From positions 62,001 to 126,000 of the forward strand of contig JAQUGO010000001.1 in the NCBI GenBank assembly GCA_028684065.1: a stretch of 64,000 nucleotides of DNA, read 5' to 3'. The DNA comes from Sulfurospirillaceae bacterium (GTDB taxonomy: Bacteria; Campylobacterota; Campylobacteria; Campylobacterales; Sulfurospirillaceae). The position numbers and the translations under genes are program-made. Shown here piece by piece: positions 35,531-44,208 of the stretch. Numbering within the stretch: the stretch's first letter is position 1; every line of letters begins with the position of its first letter. The notes beneath the pieces are model-generated. The model worked only from the letters and a program-made list of their open reading frames with translations. It was not told where the DNA came from and did no database searches.

Positions 35531-36352
35531 TTAAACTGCTTCTATAAAGCTATTGATATTCATAGCAATTTTTTCTATTTTATGACTTGTTAAAAATTTT
35601 TCCTCCTTCTTCGTCAGCTCTTTATTTTGACTGACTATATACCCACCACTCATACCTAGTGTAATTTCATTAGCAACCATACGAAAAGTATCTCTGTCAA
35701 AATCAACACCTAAAAAGAGATATTTTTTCCCTTCTCGATAGTTTTTTAAAAAAGGAGCCATGGCATAGCCACCCATTGCTTCTGTTAGCCAATCTACAAA
35801 ATCAGCATCACTAATGATAAAGTTTTTATCAGGAACAATACATCCTAATGGTTTAAATATAATAGGTAACATTGAGCTTAAAAGTGTTTTATCTACGTGT
35901 TTGTATTTTTTTTCTTTTGTATCAAAGAGGTAAACTATAAATCTATCATATCCTCCCATGATTCGACTGACTCCTGTAATTAAAAAATGCTCTTCCTCTG
36001 CATAAACTTTTAATAATGAATCATCCATATTCAAATCAATAATATAACGAGGTTTTATTGTTTTAAGCCATTGATAAATAGTTGGAATGGCATACGGACT
36101 GGATGTAAAAATATGATTTGTCATTTGTTCAATAAAGGGTCTACCTTTACGTTGTTCTAAACTCATAGCTGCACGTGAATACTCATACATTAAACGAGCG
36201 GACATAGCGCGCCCATTGTTAAGGGCCAATATCATTGAATCACTATCGTAAGGTATTTGCTGACCTGCTTCTGTTTTAGTATCATAAAATACTCCCATTC
36301 CAATAAAAGGTATGAGTTCACCATTTTTTAAAGCTTGTAATATCTCAGTCAT
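35531..36352 (-). CDS. SIR2-like protein co-translated with NifA, catalytic His lost
   Basis: 273 residues. The order of blocks fits SIR2_2-type proteins: FIGMG (16-20) in place of the NAD-binding GAG loop, IIDLNMDDSLLK (105-115) for the usual TTNYDxLLE, and IFKPLGCIVPDKNFIISDADFVDWL for the usual YKLHGxxxxPxxxxIT. The KLHG histidine is Leu here (Leu169), so deacylase or NADase activity is unlikely. The start overlaps the end of nifA by 8 bases. That coupling suggests it modulates NifA, perhaps as an NAD or energy sensor (inference). Confidence 0.6.
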   Translation of the reverse strand: MTEILQALKNGELIPFIGMGVFYDTKTEAGQQIPYDSDSMILALNNGRAMSARLMYEYSRAAMSLEQRKGRPFIEQMTNHIFTSSPYAIPTIYQWLKTIKPRYIIDLNMDDSLLKVYAEEEHFLITGVSRIMGGYDRFIVYLFDTKEKKYKHVDKTLLSSMLPIIFKPLGCIVPDKNFIISDADFVDWLTEAMGGYAMAPFLKNYREGKKYLFLGVDFDRDTFRMVANEITLGMSGGYIVSQNKELTKKEEKFLTSHKIEKIAMNINSFIEAV

Positions 36353-37739
36353 TGCAACCTCCTTTAGAATTTTTACACACTAATCTTCGATTAAAAGCAG
36401 GAAGTAATAAGAGCATCTCATCAGCACTAATACCATCTTCACTTCCCATTAGTACGATTCGCTCTATAGTATTTTCAAGTTCTCTCACATTTCCAGGCCA
36501 CGAATATTCTGCTAAAATATCCATCGCTTCATCTGTAATGAGAATAGATTTTTTATGATTTTTCATCGATTTTTCAAGAAAAAAGTTAACGAGCTGTTTG
36601 ATGTCATCCCCTCGTTCTCGAAGAGGAGGTAAATCAATCGGTATAACATTTAAACGATAATACAAATCTTCTCTAAAAGTACCTGCTTTAACCATCTCTT
36701 CTAAATTACGATTGGTAGCTGCAACCAAGCGAACATTGACTTTAATCGTTTTACTCCCACCAACACGCTCAAACTCTCGCTCTTGTAAAACACGTAACAG
36801 TTTCACTTGTGCAGAAGCAGAAATATCCCCTATCTCATCTAAAAAAAGTGTGCCACCATCGGCTAATTCAAAACGTCCTTTCCGAGCCTCTTTTGCATCG
36901 GTAAAAGCCCCTTTTTCATGTCCAAAGAGTTCACTTTCAATTAATGTATCAGTAATGGCTGCGCAATTAAGCTTTACAAAAGGCTCTTCACAACGTTTGC
37001 TGCGTTTATGAATTGCTGCTGCTACGAGCTCTTTGCCTGTACCCGTTTCACCACGCACCAAAACGGTAACATTACTTCCAGCAATACGTTCAACTACATT
37101 GAACACACTTTTCATTTTAGGGCTTTCGCCGATTATGTCGCCAAAATTATGTACCTTAGAATCCCATTCCATTTTATAATAGAGTTTAAGCTCTTTAAGA
37201 CGCTCTTTTTCTTGTACATTAATATTATGAGAACGAATCGATTGCGCAAAAATTGAACTCATAATCGTTAGTGCCCTAATCGTACTTTCAAAATCTATCG
37301 CAGTACTTTTGGTGATATGAGCACCCAATACACCTACGACTTCCTTATCAGCCAACATGGGAACAGCGACGTAAGAAATAGCATTTTTATCGCGATTGCC
37401 CGATTTATTTAAAAACATCATATCATTATGTAAATTTTCAATCACCACAGGCTCTTTACTCTCTGCCGCAAAACCTGTTACACCCTCACCTAGTTTATAA
37501 CTCCCCAACTCTTTTTGATGTTTTGAATGATCAATACATGCATAGATACTTAATACCCCATCGTTGAGCGTATGAATCGTACATTTTTCCAAATGTAATT
37601 GACTTTTTAGCACCAATAACGCTTTTTCTAGGGATGAAACTAAATCTTGAGAATTTGAAACCAGCATAGCTGTTTCGTATAACGTTAATAACTCTTTTGC
37701 TGTCAAACAGTCAGAACAACGTGCATCAAGTGCAACCAT
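36345..37739 (-). CDS. nifA: NifA-type sigma-54 activator without a DNA-binding domain
   Basis: 464 residues. A GAF domain (about 20-170) precedes a sigma-54 AAA+ domain with Walker A GETGTGKE (230-237), GAFTDA (277-282, a variant of GAFTGA) and Walker B GGTLFLDE (295-302). The chain stops about 30 residues after the AAA+ domain with no helix-turn-helix; the next gene starts in its last codons. Cysteines flank the protein (RCSDC near the start, CKNSKGGC at 455-462) and may sense oxygen or iron. NifA identity rests on context: nifT upstream and nif sigma-54 promoters. AAGGAG precedes the ATG. Confidence 0.8.
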   Translation of the reverse strand: MVALDARCSDCLTAKELLTLYETAMLVSNSQDLVSSLEKALLVLKSQLHLEKCTIHTLNDGVLSIYACIDHSKHQKELGSYKLGEGVTGFAAESKEPVVIENLHNDMMFLNKSGNRDKNAISYVAVPMLADKEVVGVLGAHITKSTAIDFESTIRALTIMSSIFAQSIRSHNINVQEKERLKELKLYYKMEWDSKVHNFGDIIGESPKMKSVFNVVERIAGSNVTVLVRGETGTGKELVAAAIHKRSKRCEEPFVKLNCAAITDTLIESELFGHEKGAFTDAKEARKGRFELADGGTLFLDEIGDISASAQVKLLRVLQEREFERVGGSKTIKVNVRLVAATNRNLEEMVKAGTFREDLYYRLNVIPIDLPPLRERGDDIKQLVNFFLEKSMKNHKKSILITDEAMDILAEYSWPGNVRELENTIERIVLMGSEDGISADEMLLLLPAFNRRLVCKNSKGGCND

Positions 37740-37773
37740 CTTGCACTCCTTATGGTAGGGTAATATAATTATA

Positions 37774-37806
37774 CATCATAATGAATATTAGGCATTCATT
37801 ATGATG
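37774..37806. other. Perfect 13-bp inverted repeat between nifT and nifA
   Basis: CATCATAATGAAT (37774-37786) and ATTCATTATGATG (37794-37806) flank a 7-base loop in the 75-base nifT-nifA gap. No T run follows in either direction, so it may be an operator, a partial terminator or an mRNA-processing hairpin that lowers nifA expression relative to upstream genes. Confidence 0.6.
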
Positions 37807-37814
37807 CGTAGATT

Positions 37815-38024
37815 TTAATCATTTAATTTCTTACAGACCTCTTCTTTGGGAAGTTTCTTAGGATTTGGTTGAATCCACCATATTTCACCATTACTTAACA
37901 CTACTTCACCACCCCACTTCTCTTCACTGTTAAATTCAATCTTTTGAATTGTTTCTTCCATATCTTTTTTAGCAATATAAAAATAGATGACACCTGCATC
38001 TTCTCTTAACATGACTTTTGCCAT
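37815..38024 (-). CDS. nifT: NifT/FixU family protein
   Basis: 69 residues, the size of NifT. The pattern KVMLRED-G-YFYIAKKDMEETI followed by EEKWGGEVVLSNGEIWWI matches the family MKVM.R...L..Y..KKDLEE...E....WGG.V.L.NG. NifT is found in nif operons, but its function is unknown and it is usually dispensable. AAAAGGATAAAAG precedes the ATG. It follows the flavoprotein gene by 11 bases in the same transcript. Confidence 0.8.
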   Translation of the reverse strand: MAKVMLREDAGVIYFYIAKKDMEETIQKIEFNSEEKWGGEVVLSNGEIWWIQPNPKKLPKEEVCKKLND

Positions 38025-38035
38025 CTTTTATCCTT

Positions 38036-39673
38036 TTATGTTAATATTTTTTTGACCCATTTGGTTACTATATTATCTTCATAGGCTACTTTAAAAAACC
38101 CTTTTTGTAACTCCTTAATTAAAATATGCGTACTATCATTCTTACATGTCAGCGGAAAATCTTCGCGATGATGTGCACCGCGACTCTCTTTTCGTTTCAT
38201 AGCGCCTAATATAATGGCTTCACTGAGTTCAAGAGCATTGCGTAACTCTAAAATAGAGATAAGCTCAACATTATTGTTTTTACTCTTGTCAATACAATGC
38301 AGTGTATTTGATTCTAAACGTAGATATTTCATATAATCAAAAGCTTCTTGTAGCGTCGCTTCATCACGGAAAATCCCTGCTTTTTCAAACATTATTTTGC
38401 CTACAGAAATACGCATGGCATTAAAATTCTTCGTACAATCACCATCAAAAATGCGTTGTACCAAATCCATAGCCCTTATGACTACATTATAATCAATAGG
38501 TAAAAAATCTTTATTAAAGGCATACTCTTTAGCTTTTCTACCAGCCAACTCGCCAAAAACTGCCCCTTCTAATAAAGAATTACCACCCAATCTATTAGCA
38601 CCATGTACACCTAAAGAGGCTGCTTCACCACATACAAAAAGCCCCTTTAATTCACTACATGTGAAGCTTGCATCAATACCACCCATACTGTAATGGGCAA
38701 CAGGTTTCACTTCTAAAAGCTCTTCTGCAATATCAATACCCACTTGATTATAAGCATTTTTGTACAGTGTAGGAACGCGTGTTTCCAGAATTTCTTTAGG
38801 AATATGCCGCATATCAAGATAAACTTTTTTACCTTTTCGTATCTGCTCAAAAATGGCACGTGACAAGATATCACGTGTACCAAGTTCATCCACAAATCGC
38901 TCCCCATCACTATTGACCAAATGTCCACCTTCACCTCGTGCAGCTTCGGAGATAAGATAACTTGTTTTAGCAAATCCTGTGGGATGAAATTGCACAAACT
39001 CCATATCCTTAAGACTCATACCAGCACGAAGTGCAACACTTAACATATCACCCGTACAATCTTGAGCATTCGTGCTAAATCCTCGATAAATGCCAGCATA
39101 ACCACCACCTGCAAAAACAATGGCTTTGGCCGGATACACAACAATACTCGAATCAAATCGCTTCAATGCAACAACACCACTCACAAAATTTTCTATTTTT
39201 GTAATATCCATCACATAGTGGTTAACTAAAAATTCAATGCCTATGTGACGTGCTTTTTTAATCAATGCTTGTGTAATAGAAGCACCCGTACTATCCCCTA
39301 TAAAACAAGTACGTTGACTACTCCCTCCCCCAAAACTGCGTTGCAAAATCTTTCCATTTTCATCACGATCAAAGCTGACCCCATACGCTTCTAATTTTTT
39401 GATAATATGGGGAGCTTGTTTACAAAGATATGTGACTGCTTTTTTATCACTTATGCCTTTAGAACTAGCCATCGTATCATCAATATGTTTTTGTATTTCT
39501 ACCGTATCATTAGGATCTAGTACCGCATTGATGCCACCACTAGCGATAGCACTATTGGATTTAAATATATTGCCTTTCGTTAAAATAGCAACACTATTGT
39601 GTTCACTTTTAGCTTCAATAGCTGCCATAAGTCCTGCGATACCTGATCCTATCACTAAAACATCATATGTCAT
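38036..39673 (-). CDS. FAD-binding fumarate reductase/L-aspartate oxidase-type flavoprotein
   Basis: 545 residues. FAD motif DVLVIGSGIAGLMAAIEA, SNSAIASGGIN, substrate-side FVQFHPTG, ARGEGGHLVN, the catalytic-loop HSMGG-type segment (HYSMGGIDA) and GANRLGGNSLLEG. The C-terminal RGAHHREDFP contains the conserved Arg/His pair. Features fit both SdhA/FrdA and NadB. Position between an aldo/keto reductase and nifT behind a sigma-54 promoter suggests a nitrogen-fixation-linked redox task rather than housekeeping NAD synthesis. It starts directly at the upstream stop codon. Confidence 0.8.
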   Translation of the reverse strand: MTYDVLVIGSGIAGLMAAIEAKSEHNSVAILTKGNIFKSNSAIASGGINAVLDPNDTVEIQKHIDDTMASSKGISDKKAVTYLCKQAPHIIKKLEAYGVSFDRDENGKILQRSFGGGSSQRTCFIGDSTGASITQALIKKARHIGIEFLVNHYVMDITKIENFVSGVVALKRFDSSIVVYPAKAIVFAGGGYAGIYRGFSTNAQDCTGDMLSVALRAGMSLKDMEFVQFHPTGFAKTSYLISEAARGEGGHLVNSDGERFVDELGTRDILSRAIFEQIRKGKKVYLDMRHIPKEILETRVPTLYKNAYNQVGIDIAEELLEVKPVAHYSMGGIDASFTCSELKGLFVCGEAASLGVHGANRLGGNSLLEGAVFGELAGRKAKEYAFNKDFLPIDYNVVIRAMDLVQRIFDGDCTKNFNAMRISVGKIMFEKAGIFRDEATLQEAFDYMKYLRLESNTLHCIDKSKNNNVELISILELRNALELSEAIILGAMKRKESRGAHHREDFPLTCKNDSTHILIKELQKGFFKVAYEDNIVTKWVKKILT

Positions 39674-40792
39674 TTATCGCTCCATTTTATATAAGAGATT
39701 GTACTGATTACTATGAACTGCAGGAATTTGTGCAATTTGAGTATTGCTGATGACATGCTCGCTATTGCGCGAACTAAATAATGAACTTACAAAACCTCTT
39801 GTTGATCGCGTAAATTGCAAGGCTAATTGTATATCACTGGTTAATTTCATAGTGTTATCAAGGAGATACCCAACTTCTGGGCGAAAAGGTTTTTGAAACA
39901 AATGCATTTGAAGAAGTGAAGAACTTCCAATCACACCTAATCCTAATTTATGAGCCACTTGTAAAGGTGTATAATACTTGCCGTCACGCATTTTTTGTGT
40001 TGGTAAGCTATAGGCTTGTGTTTTTGCAATATTAAAGGGAAGTTGCACATATTTAAAATGATGCTCATCTCCGCCTACTTTACATGCTACATCATAGACC
40101 TCTTCAAGATTAATGTGCTCAGCATTACTCTCTTCATAACTAAAAGCATTCCAAACAGCAAGACCATATGTTTTAATTTTACCCTCAGCAACCAAGCTTT
40201 CAAATAAAATAAATATTGCTTCTAACTGTTCTAAAAAAGCCTTTTTACCTATTTTAGTCAGTTGCGTTTCTGGATTGTGCAAAAAATAGATATCTAAACA
40301 TTCTAGTTGCAAATTTTTCAAGGATTGTTCGCATGAATAGCGTAAAAATGCTGGTGTCATGCAATGTTGGTCTAACTCAATATCCTCTTGTGTTGCTAAT
40401 CCTTTATCAATGATATTTTCAATAATCCATTCATAAGGATTTTCAGGAAAAGGGAACGATAAAGGAATAAACCCTCCTTTGGAGCAAACAATGAGTTCTT
40501 CTCGGTTCACTTCTTTTTTACTCATCATCTCAGATAGTGCTTCACCAATCTCTTTTTCACTCTCTTGATAGCGGTAGTTGATGGCAGTATCAATCAGATT
40601 AATTCCACATGCAATAGCTGTTTTAAGCGATTCTTTATAACTGAACGTATAATTTTCTTCTTTATAAGGCTCTTTAATAAAGGTACCAAACCCTAATTTA
40701 GAGATAATAAGCCCATCAAAACGTGTAAAAAAATCTTTGTAATGCGCAAATCTTTTGGCAAAATTGTAAGTTGACGTGGGAGTCGCAAACAT
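39674..40792 (-). CDS. Aldo/keto reductase, first gene of the nifA operon
   Basis: 372 residues with a TIM-barrel AKR pattern. LGFGTFI is followed by GINLIDTAINYRYQESEKEIGEAL (Asp and Tyr of the tetrad), CSKGGFIP (Lys) and DIYFLHNPE (His). GVIGSSSLLQM is near the cofactor site. It probably uses NADPH; the substrate is unknown. AAGGAG precedes the ATG, and a sigma-54 promoter ends 24 bases upstream. No role in nitrogen fixation is established for it. Confidence 0.82.
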   Translation of the reverse strand: MFATPTSTYNFAKRFAHYKDFFTRFDGLIISKLGFGTFIKEPYKEENYTFSYKESLKTAIACGINLIDTAINYRYQESEKEIGEALSEMMSKKEVNREELIVCSKGGFIPLSFPFPENPYEWIIENIIDKGLATQEDIELDQHCMTPAFLRYSCEQSLKNLQLECLDIYFLHNPETQLTKIGKKAFLEQLEAIFILFESLVAEGKIKTYGLAVWNAFSYEESNAEHINLEEVYDVACKVGGDEHHFKYVQLPFNIAKTQAYSLPTQKMRDGKYYTPLQVAHKLGLGVIGSSSLLQMHLFQKPFRPEVGYLLDNTMKLTSDIQLALQFTRSTRGFVSSLFSSRNSEHVISNTQIAQIPAVHSNQYNLLYKMER

Positions 40793-40816
40793 AGGGCTCC
40801 TTTTTCTTCAAACTAT

Positions 40817-40832
40817 TGCAAGAAGTGTTCCG
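40817..40832 (-). promoter_or_regulatory. Sigma-54 promoter of the AKR-flavoprotein-nifT-nifA-SIR2 operon
   Basis: On the minus strand CGGAACACTTCTTGCA has GG and GC separated by exactly 10 bases, as sigma-54 needs (TGGCAC-N5-TTGCA). It lies between the cyclase stop and the AKR gene. It is strikingly similar to the nifH promoter (TGGAACACTATATGCA), which supports both. Confidence 0.75.
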
Positions 40833-40838
40833 TAAGCC

Positions 40839-42113
40839 TTACATGTAAACGATTTGATTACGTCCTTTTCCTTTTGCACGGTAGAGTAAAACATCGACTT
40901 CTTGGTAAAGTGTCTTAATATCATTGACCTTCACAGCCTCTTGGGATAGAGCACCCATCGAAACGGTGACAAAGGCACTTGCATTATTGTGCTGATGGGG
41001 AATGGCTAAAGCTTCAATATCATTTTTTAATTGTTCTGCCAATGTATAAAAAACTTCTTTACTTTTTGATATTGTTAAAACACAAAACTCTTCTCCACCC
41101 AGTCTAAAACAATAATCTCCACCACGTTGAAATCGTTTTTTCATCGCTTTCGCAATTTTCACTAAAACTTCATCACCAGCAGAATGTCCATATAAATCAT
41201 TGTATTGTTTAAAATTATCGGCATCAAGCATCAAAAGAGATACCAGCCGATTTTCTCTTTTAGCAATATTCACTAGACTTTGAAAAACCTCATCAAAATA
41301 TCTTCGATTCGAAATGCCTGTTAATCCATCCGTCATCGAGAACGTTTCATACATTTTTTTTGCTGTTATATTTTGACGAATGGCCGTGTAGCCGACTTTC
41401 TCTCCTTTGGCATCTCTTTTAGGGGAAATCGTAACAAACGCCCAATAAGGAATACCTTCTTTACTACGGCTTTTTAACTCACCTTCCCATATTTGATCAG
41501 CTAAAATTGTCTTCCATAACGTTTCAAAAACTTTTGGATCAACTTCTTTACATCGAAGAATACGATGATTTTTTCCCAGAAGCTCTTCTTTGCTGTACCC
41601 TATTACGTCACAAAATGCTTGGGAAGCGTGCGTGATATTACCTTCTAAATCGGTTTCAGAAATCATGACATACCGATTGATCAATTCCAAATGGTTTTCA
41701 ATCTCTTTTTTGCGTTTTTTTTCTTTAATTTTCTCTTCTAAATCCATTATTTCAAAGTTTTGTTGAACAGAAAAATCACGATAAACAGTCATAATCAAAT
41801 CAGTATCTAATTTGGAAATATAATTTTCTCGCCAACCAGAAATGTGGTTATCGTGGTATAACTCAAATTTTAAAGCCTCACCGTGACCTGTTTTATACAC
41901 TTTCCACACAATATCGTATAATCCAGAATCTTTGGCCAAAGGAAAAACGTCTAAGAGTTTTTGACCTACGACATCTTCTTTGGTAACTTTTTCTGTGATT
42001 TCTGCAAAATGATTCAAATCTTCAATATAAAGCACATCATCTTGTATTTTATATATAACAGCATTATTTAAAAGATTATCGATTGATATCGAATAAATAG
42101 GCTCTTTTTTCAT
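40839..42113 (-). CDS. Cytoplasmic diguanylate cyclase (PAS-PAS-GGDEF)
   Basis: 424 residues with no membrane segment. A first PAS-like domain (about 10-120), a second PAS domain (about 145-255, beginning MISETDLEGNITHASQAFCDVIGY) and a GGDEF domain with active-site RLGGEEF. RGGD lies five residues before it, a normal I-site. The second PAS resembles Aer-type energy sensors (SKEELLGKNHRILR). It lies upstream of the nifA operon on the same strand, but that operon has its own promoter. Confidence 0.9.
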   Translation of the reverse strand: MKKEPIYSISIDNLLNNAVIYKIQDDVLYIEDLNHFAEITEKVTKEDVVGQKLLDVFPLAKDSGLYDIVWKVYKTGHGEALKFELYHDNHISGWRENYISKLDTDLIMTVYRDFSVQQNFEIMDLEEKIKEKKRKKEIENHLELINRYVMISETDLEGNITHASQAFCDVIGYSKEELLGKNHRILRCKEVDPKVFETLWKTILADQIWEGELKSRSKEGIPYWAFVTISPKRDAKGEKVGYTAIRQNITAKKMYETFSMTDGLTGISNRRYFDEVFQSLVNIAKRENRLVSLLMLDADNFKQYNDLYGHSAGDEVLVKIAKAMKKRFQRGGDYCFRLGGEEFCVLTISKSKEVFYTLAEQLKNDIEALAIPHQHNNASAFVTVSMGALSQEAVKVNDIKTLYQEVDVLLYRAKGKGRNQIVYM

Positions 42114-42231
42114 AGTTAGCCTTATTTAAAGCAAATTTTTATTTAATTATACAGAATATAAGCTCTGATAAGGAATAAAAGACATTTTTATCGATAGTTT
42201 GTTATAATTTTTTAAAAAGATAAGGCATTTT

Positions 42232-43356
42232 ATGCGTTGTGAAAATATGAGTTCTTTTATCGTCATGGATATTGTCAAAGAAGCTGAAAAGTTTGAAGAT
42301 TGTATCCATTTTGAGATAGGTCAGCCTGACCTTCCACCCTCACCTAAAGTGAAAAATGCTTTGCATATCAGTATTGATGACAATCGATTTTCTTACACCC
42401 AAAGCCATGGCTTGGTCACTTTACGTGAAAAAATTGTAAAACATTATCAAAAAACGTATGGCGTCACTATCGAAAAAGAACAAATCTTCCTAACACCTGG
42501 AACCAGTGGCGCCTTTTTAATCGCTTACGCATTAACACTAAAAAACACCATGACATTAGGCTTAAGTGACCCTTCTTATCCATGCTATAAAAATTTTGCC
42601 TATTTAATGGACATCCATCCACTCTTTATGCCTATTGGTAAAGCCGATGATTTTGAGTTACATGTTAAAGATTTGGAGCAACATAAACTCGATGCTCTGC
42701 AAATTTCATCACCCTCAAATCCCACTGGTAACATTTATACAAGTGATAATCTCAAGGCACTCATTGCGTATTGTGACGCAAACCACATTGCTTTTATTTC
42801 CGATGAGTTATATCATGGCCTTACCTATGAAAAACAAGCCGATACCGCATTACAGTACAGTCAAAATGTCTTTGTTATCAATGGCTTTTCAAAATACTAC
42901 TGCATGCCAGGGCAGCGTTTAGGCTGGATCATCGTACCAAAAGAGCATATACGCCACGCCGAGATGGTTGCGCAAAACCTTTTTATCTCAGCACCAACGC
43001 TTTCTCAATATGGTGCGCTTGAAGCATTTGATGAGGCTTATTTGGCTATGATTAAGAACGAATTTAAAGCTAGACGTGACTTTTTATATACAGAGCTTTC
43101 AGAGTTATTTGAGATTGATGCCAAACCTGATGGTGCGTTTTATCTATGGGCCAATATCTCCAAATATTCCCATGATAGCTTTGCATTTGCCAAAGAGTTG
43201 CTCGAAACCGTTCACGTTGCAACCACACCGGGGATTGATTTTGGGCACAATGGCACAGAACATTACCTACGTTTTGCCTATACACGCAATATCGAACACA
43301 TGAGAGAAGGCGTTGAGCGTCTTAAAACCTATTTATCACACAAGGACACACTATGA
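42232..43356 (+). CDS. Class I/II PLP-dependent aminotransferase
   Basis: 374 residues. GQPDLPPSPKV, LTPGTSGAFLIAYAL, SSPSNPTGNIY, DELYHGLTY and the PLP-lysine block GFSKYYCMPGQRLGWII are all in order. It probably transaminates an amino acid such as aspartate or an aromatic one. The last codons overlap slyD by 4 bases. Divergent from the cyclase gene with a 118-base shared promoter region. Confidence 0.9.
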   Translation: MRCENMSSFIVMDIVKEAEKFEDCIHFEIGQPDLPPSPKVKNALHISIDDNRFSYTQSHGLVTLREKIVKHYQKTYGVTIEKEQIFLTPGTSGAFLIAYALTLKNTMTLGLSDPSYPCYKNFAYLMDIHPLFMPIGKADDFELHVKDLEQHKLDALQISSPSNPTGNIYTSDNLKALIAYCDANHIAFISDELYHGLTYEKQADTALQYSQNVFVINGFSKYYCMPGQRLGWIIVPKEHIRHAEMVAQNLFISAPTLSQYGALEAFDEAYLAMIKNEFKARRDFLYTELSELFEIDAKPDGAFYLWANISKYSHDSFAFAKELLETVHVATTPGIDFGHNGTEHYLRFAYTRNIEHMREGVERLKTYLSHKDTL

Positions 43357-43823
43357 ATATTTCTAAGAACAGCGTTGTAACGCTTGAATACACTATTAAA
43401 GATACGGAAGGACATTTACTTGATTCTGGCGCCGACCCACTTATCTATCTACATGGTGGTTATAACGATATTTTCACCAAAATTGAAAAAGAACTTGATG
43501 GCAAAAAAGTAGGCGATTCAATTGAAGTAGCCTTAAATCCTAAAGAGTCTTTTGGTGAATACGATAAATCACTTGTAAGTGTTGAAGAGCGTGGCGAATT
43601 TGACGATCAAATCTTTGTTGGTGAACAATTTGTTGAGATTATCGAAGGAGATGAGCTGGAAGATGAACAAAAAATCTCTTATACTATTAAAGAAATAACC
43701 AAAGACACGGTCACCTTAGATGGCAATCATCCCCTTGCAGGTATCGATGTCATTTTTAAAGCAACTATCTTAGCAGTACGCAAAGCAACTGCTCTTGAAA
43801 TTAAAGCTGAACATGCTCGTTAA
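43353..43823 (+). CDS. slyD: SlyD-type FKBP peptidyl-prolyl isomerase
   Basis: 156 residues. An FKBP half (SVVTLEYTIKDTEGHLLDSG) is interrupted by the chaperone IF domain (about residues 70-125) and resumes at LDGNHPLAGIDVIFKATI, the SlyD signature. The His-rich metal tail of enterobacterial SlyD is missing. It aids folding and possibly nickel-enzyme maturation. It is coupled to the aminotransferase gene upstream. Confidence 0.92.
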   Translation: MNISKNSVVTLEYTIKDTEGHLLDSGADPLIYLHGGYNDIFTKIEKELDGKKVGDSIEVALNPKESFGEYDKSLVSVEERGEFDDQIFVGEQFVEIIEGDELEDEQKISYTIKEITKDTVTLDGNHPLAGIDVIFKATILAVRKATALEIKAEHAR

Positions 43824-43843
43824 AAATACATAAGGAATTAACT

Positions 43844-44107
43844 ATGGATAGGCCTGTCATCGGTGGTTTTCTACCCGCAAAATTAGAAACAGTAGTTGGT
43901 CAAAAGTATTTGTATTGTACCTGTGGTCGTTCTAAAGATGGTGCACTGTGCGATGGTGCACATAAAGGTACCAGTCTTTCACCTAAACCTTTTACAGCAC
44001 CAAGAGAACGCAGTGTTTTGTGTACATGCAAGCGAACCAAAGAAGCGCCTTACTGTAGCGGAGCCCACCGAGGTTTAAGTGTTGAGGATGTTGGAAAATC
44101 AGTCTAA
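43844..44107 (+). CDS. Tandem CDGSH iron-sulfur protein
   Basis: 87 residues with two CDGSH motifs: YCTCGRSKDGALCDGAHKG and LCTCKRTKEAPYCSGAHRG. Each provides three Cys and one His for a redox-active 2Fe-2S cluster. Single-chain tandem forms are common in bacteria; their job is thought to be electron or cluster transfer. It follows slyD by 20 bases and probably shares its transcript. Confidence 0.92.
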   Translation: MDRPVIGGFLPAKLETVVGQKYLYCTCGRSKDGALCDGAHKGTSLSPKPFTAPRERSVLCTCKRTKEAPYCSGAHRGLSVEDVGKSV

Positions 44108-44208
44108 TTGTGACAAGTAATTCCCGCTCTCCTCTATCATATTTTTAGCATCTTTTTTCGCTAGAATTATACTAAAGTTTAGCCTTGAGCTCTTTTGAAG
44201 GAATTTGT

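Noticed and set aside
35531-36352. SIR2-like gene as part of a Thoeris or other SIR2 defence system
   Set aside because: There is no TIR, argonaute or helicase partner, the catalytic His is lost, and the gene is coupled to nifA.
36310-36380. Frameshift that would restore a helix-turn-helix to NifA
   Set aside because: The following sequence is the translated start of the SIR2-like gene in another frame; no HTH-like sequence is seen in any minus-strand frame there.
40839-42113. Diguanylate cyclase as first gene of the nifA operon
   Set aside because: A sigma-54 promoter lies between it and the aldo/keto reductase, so it is probably a separate transcript.
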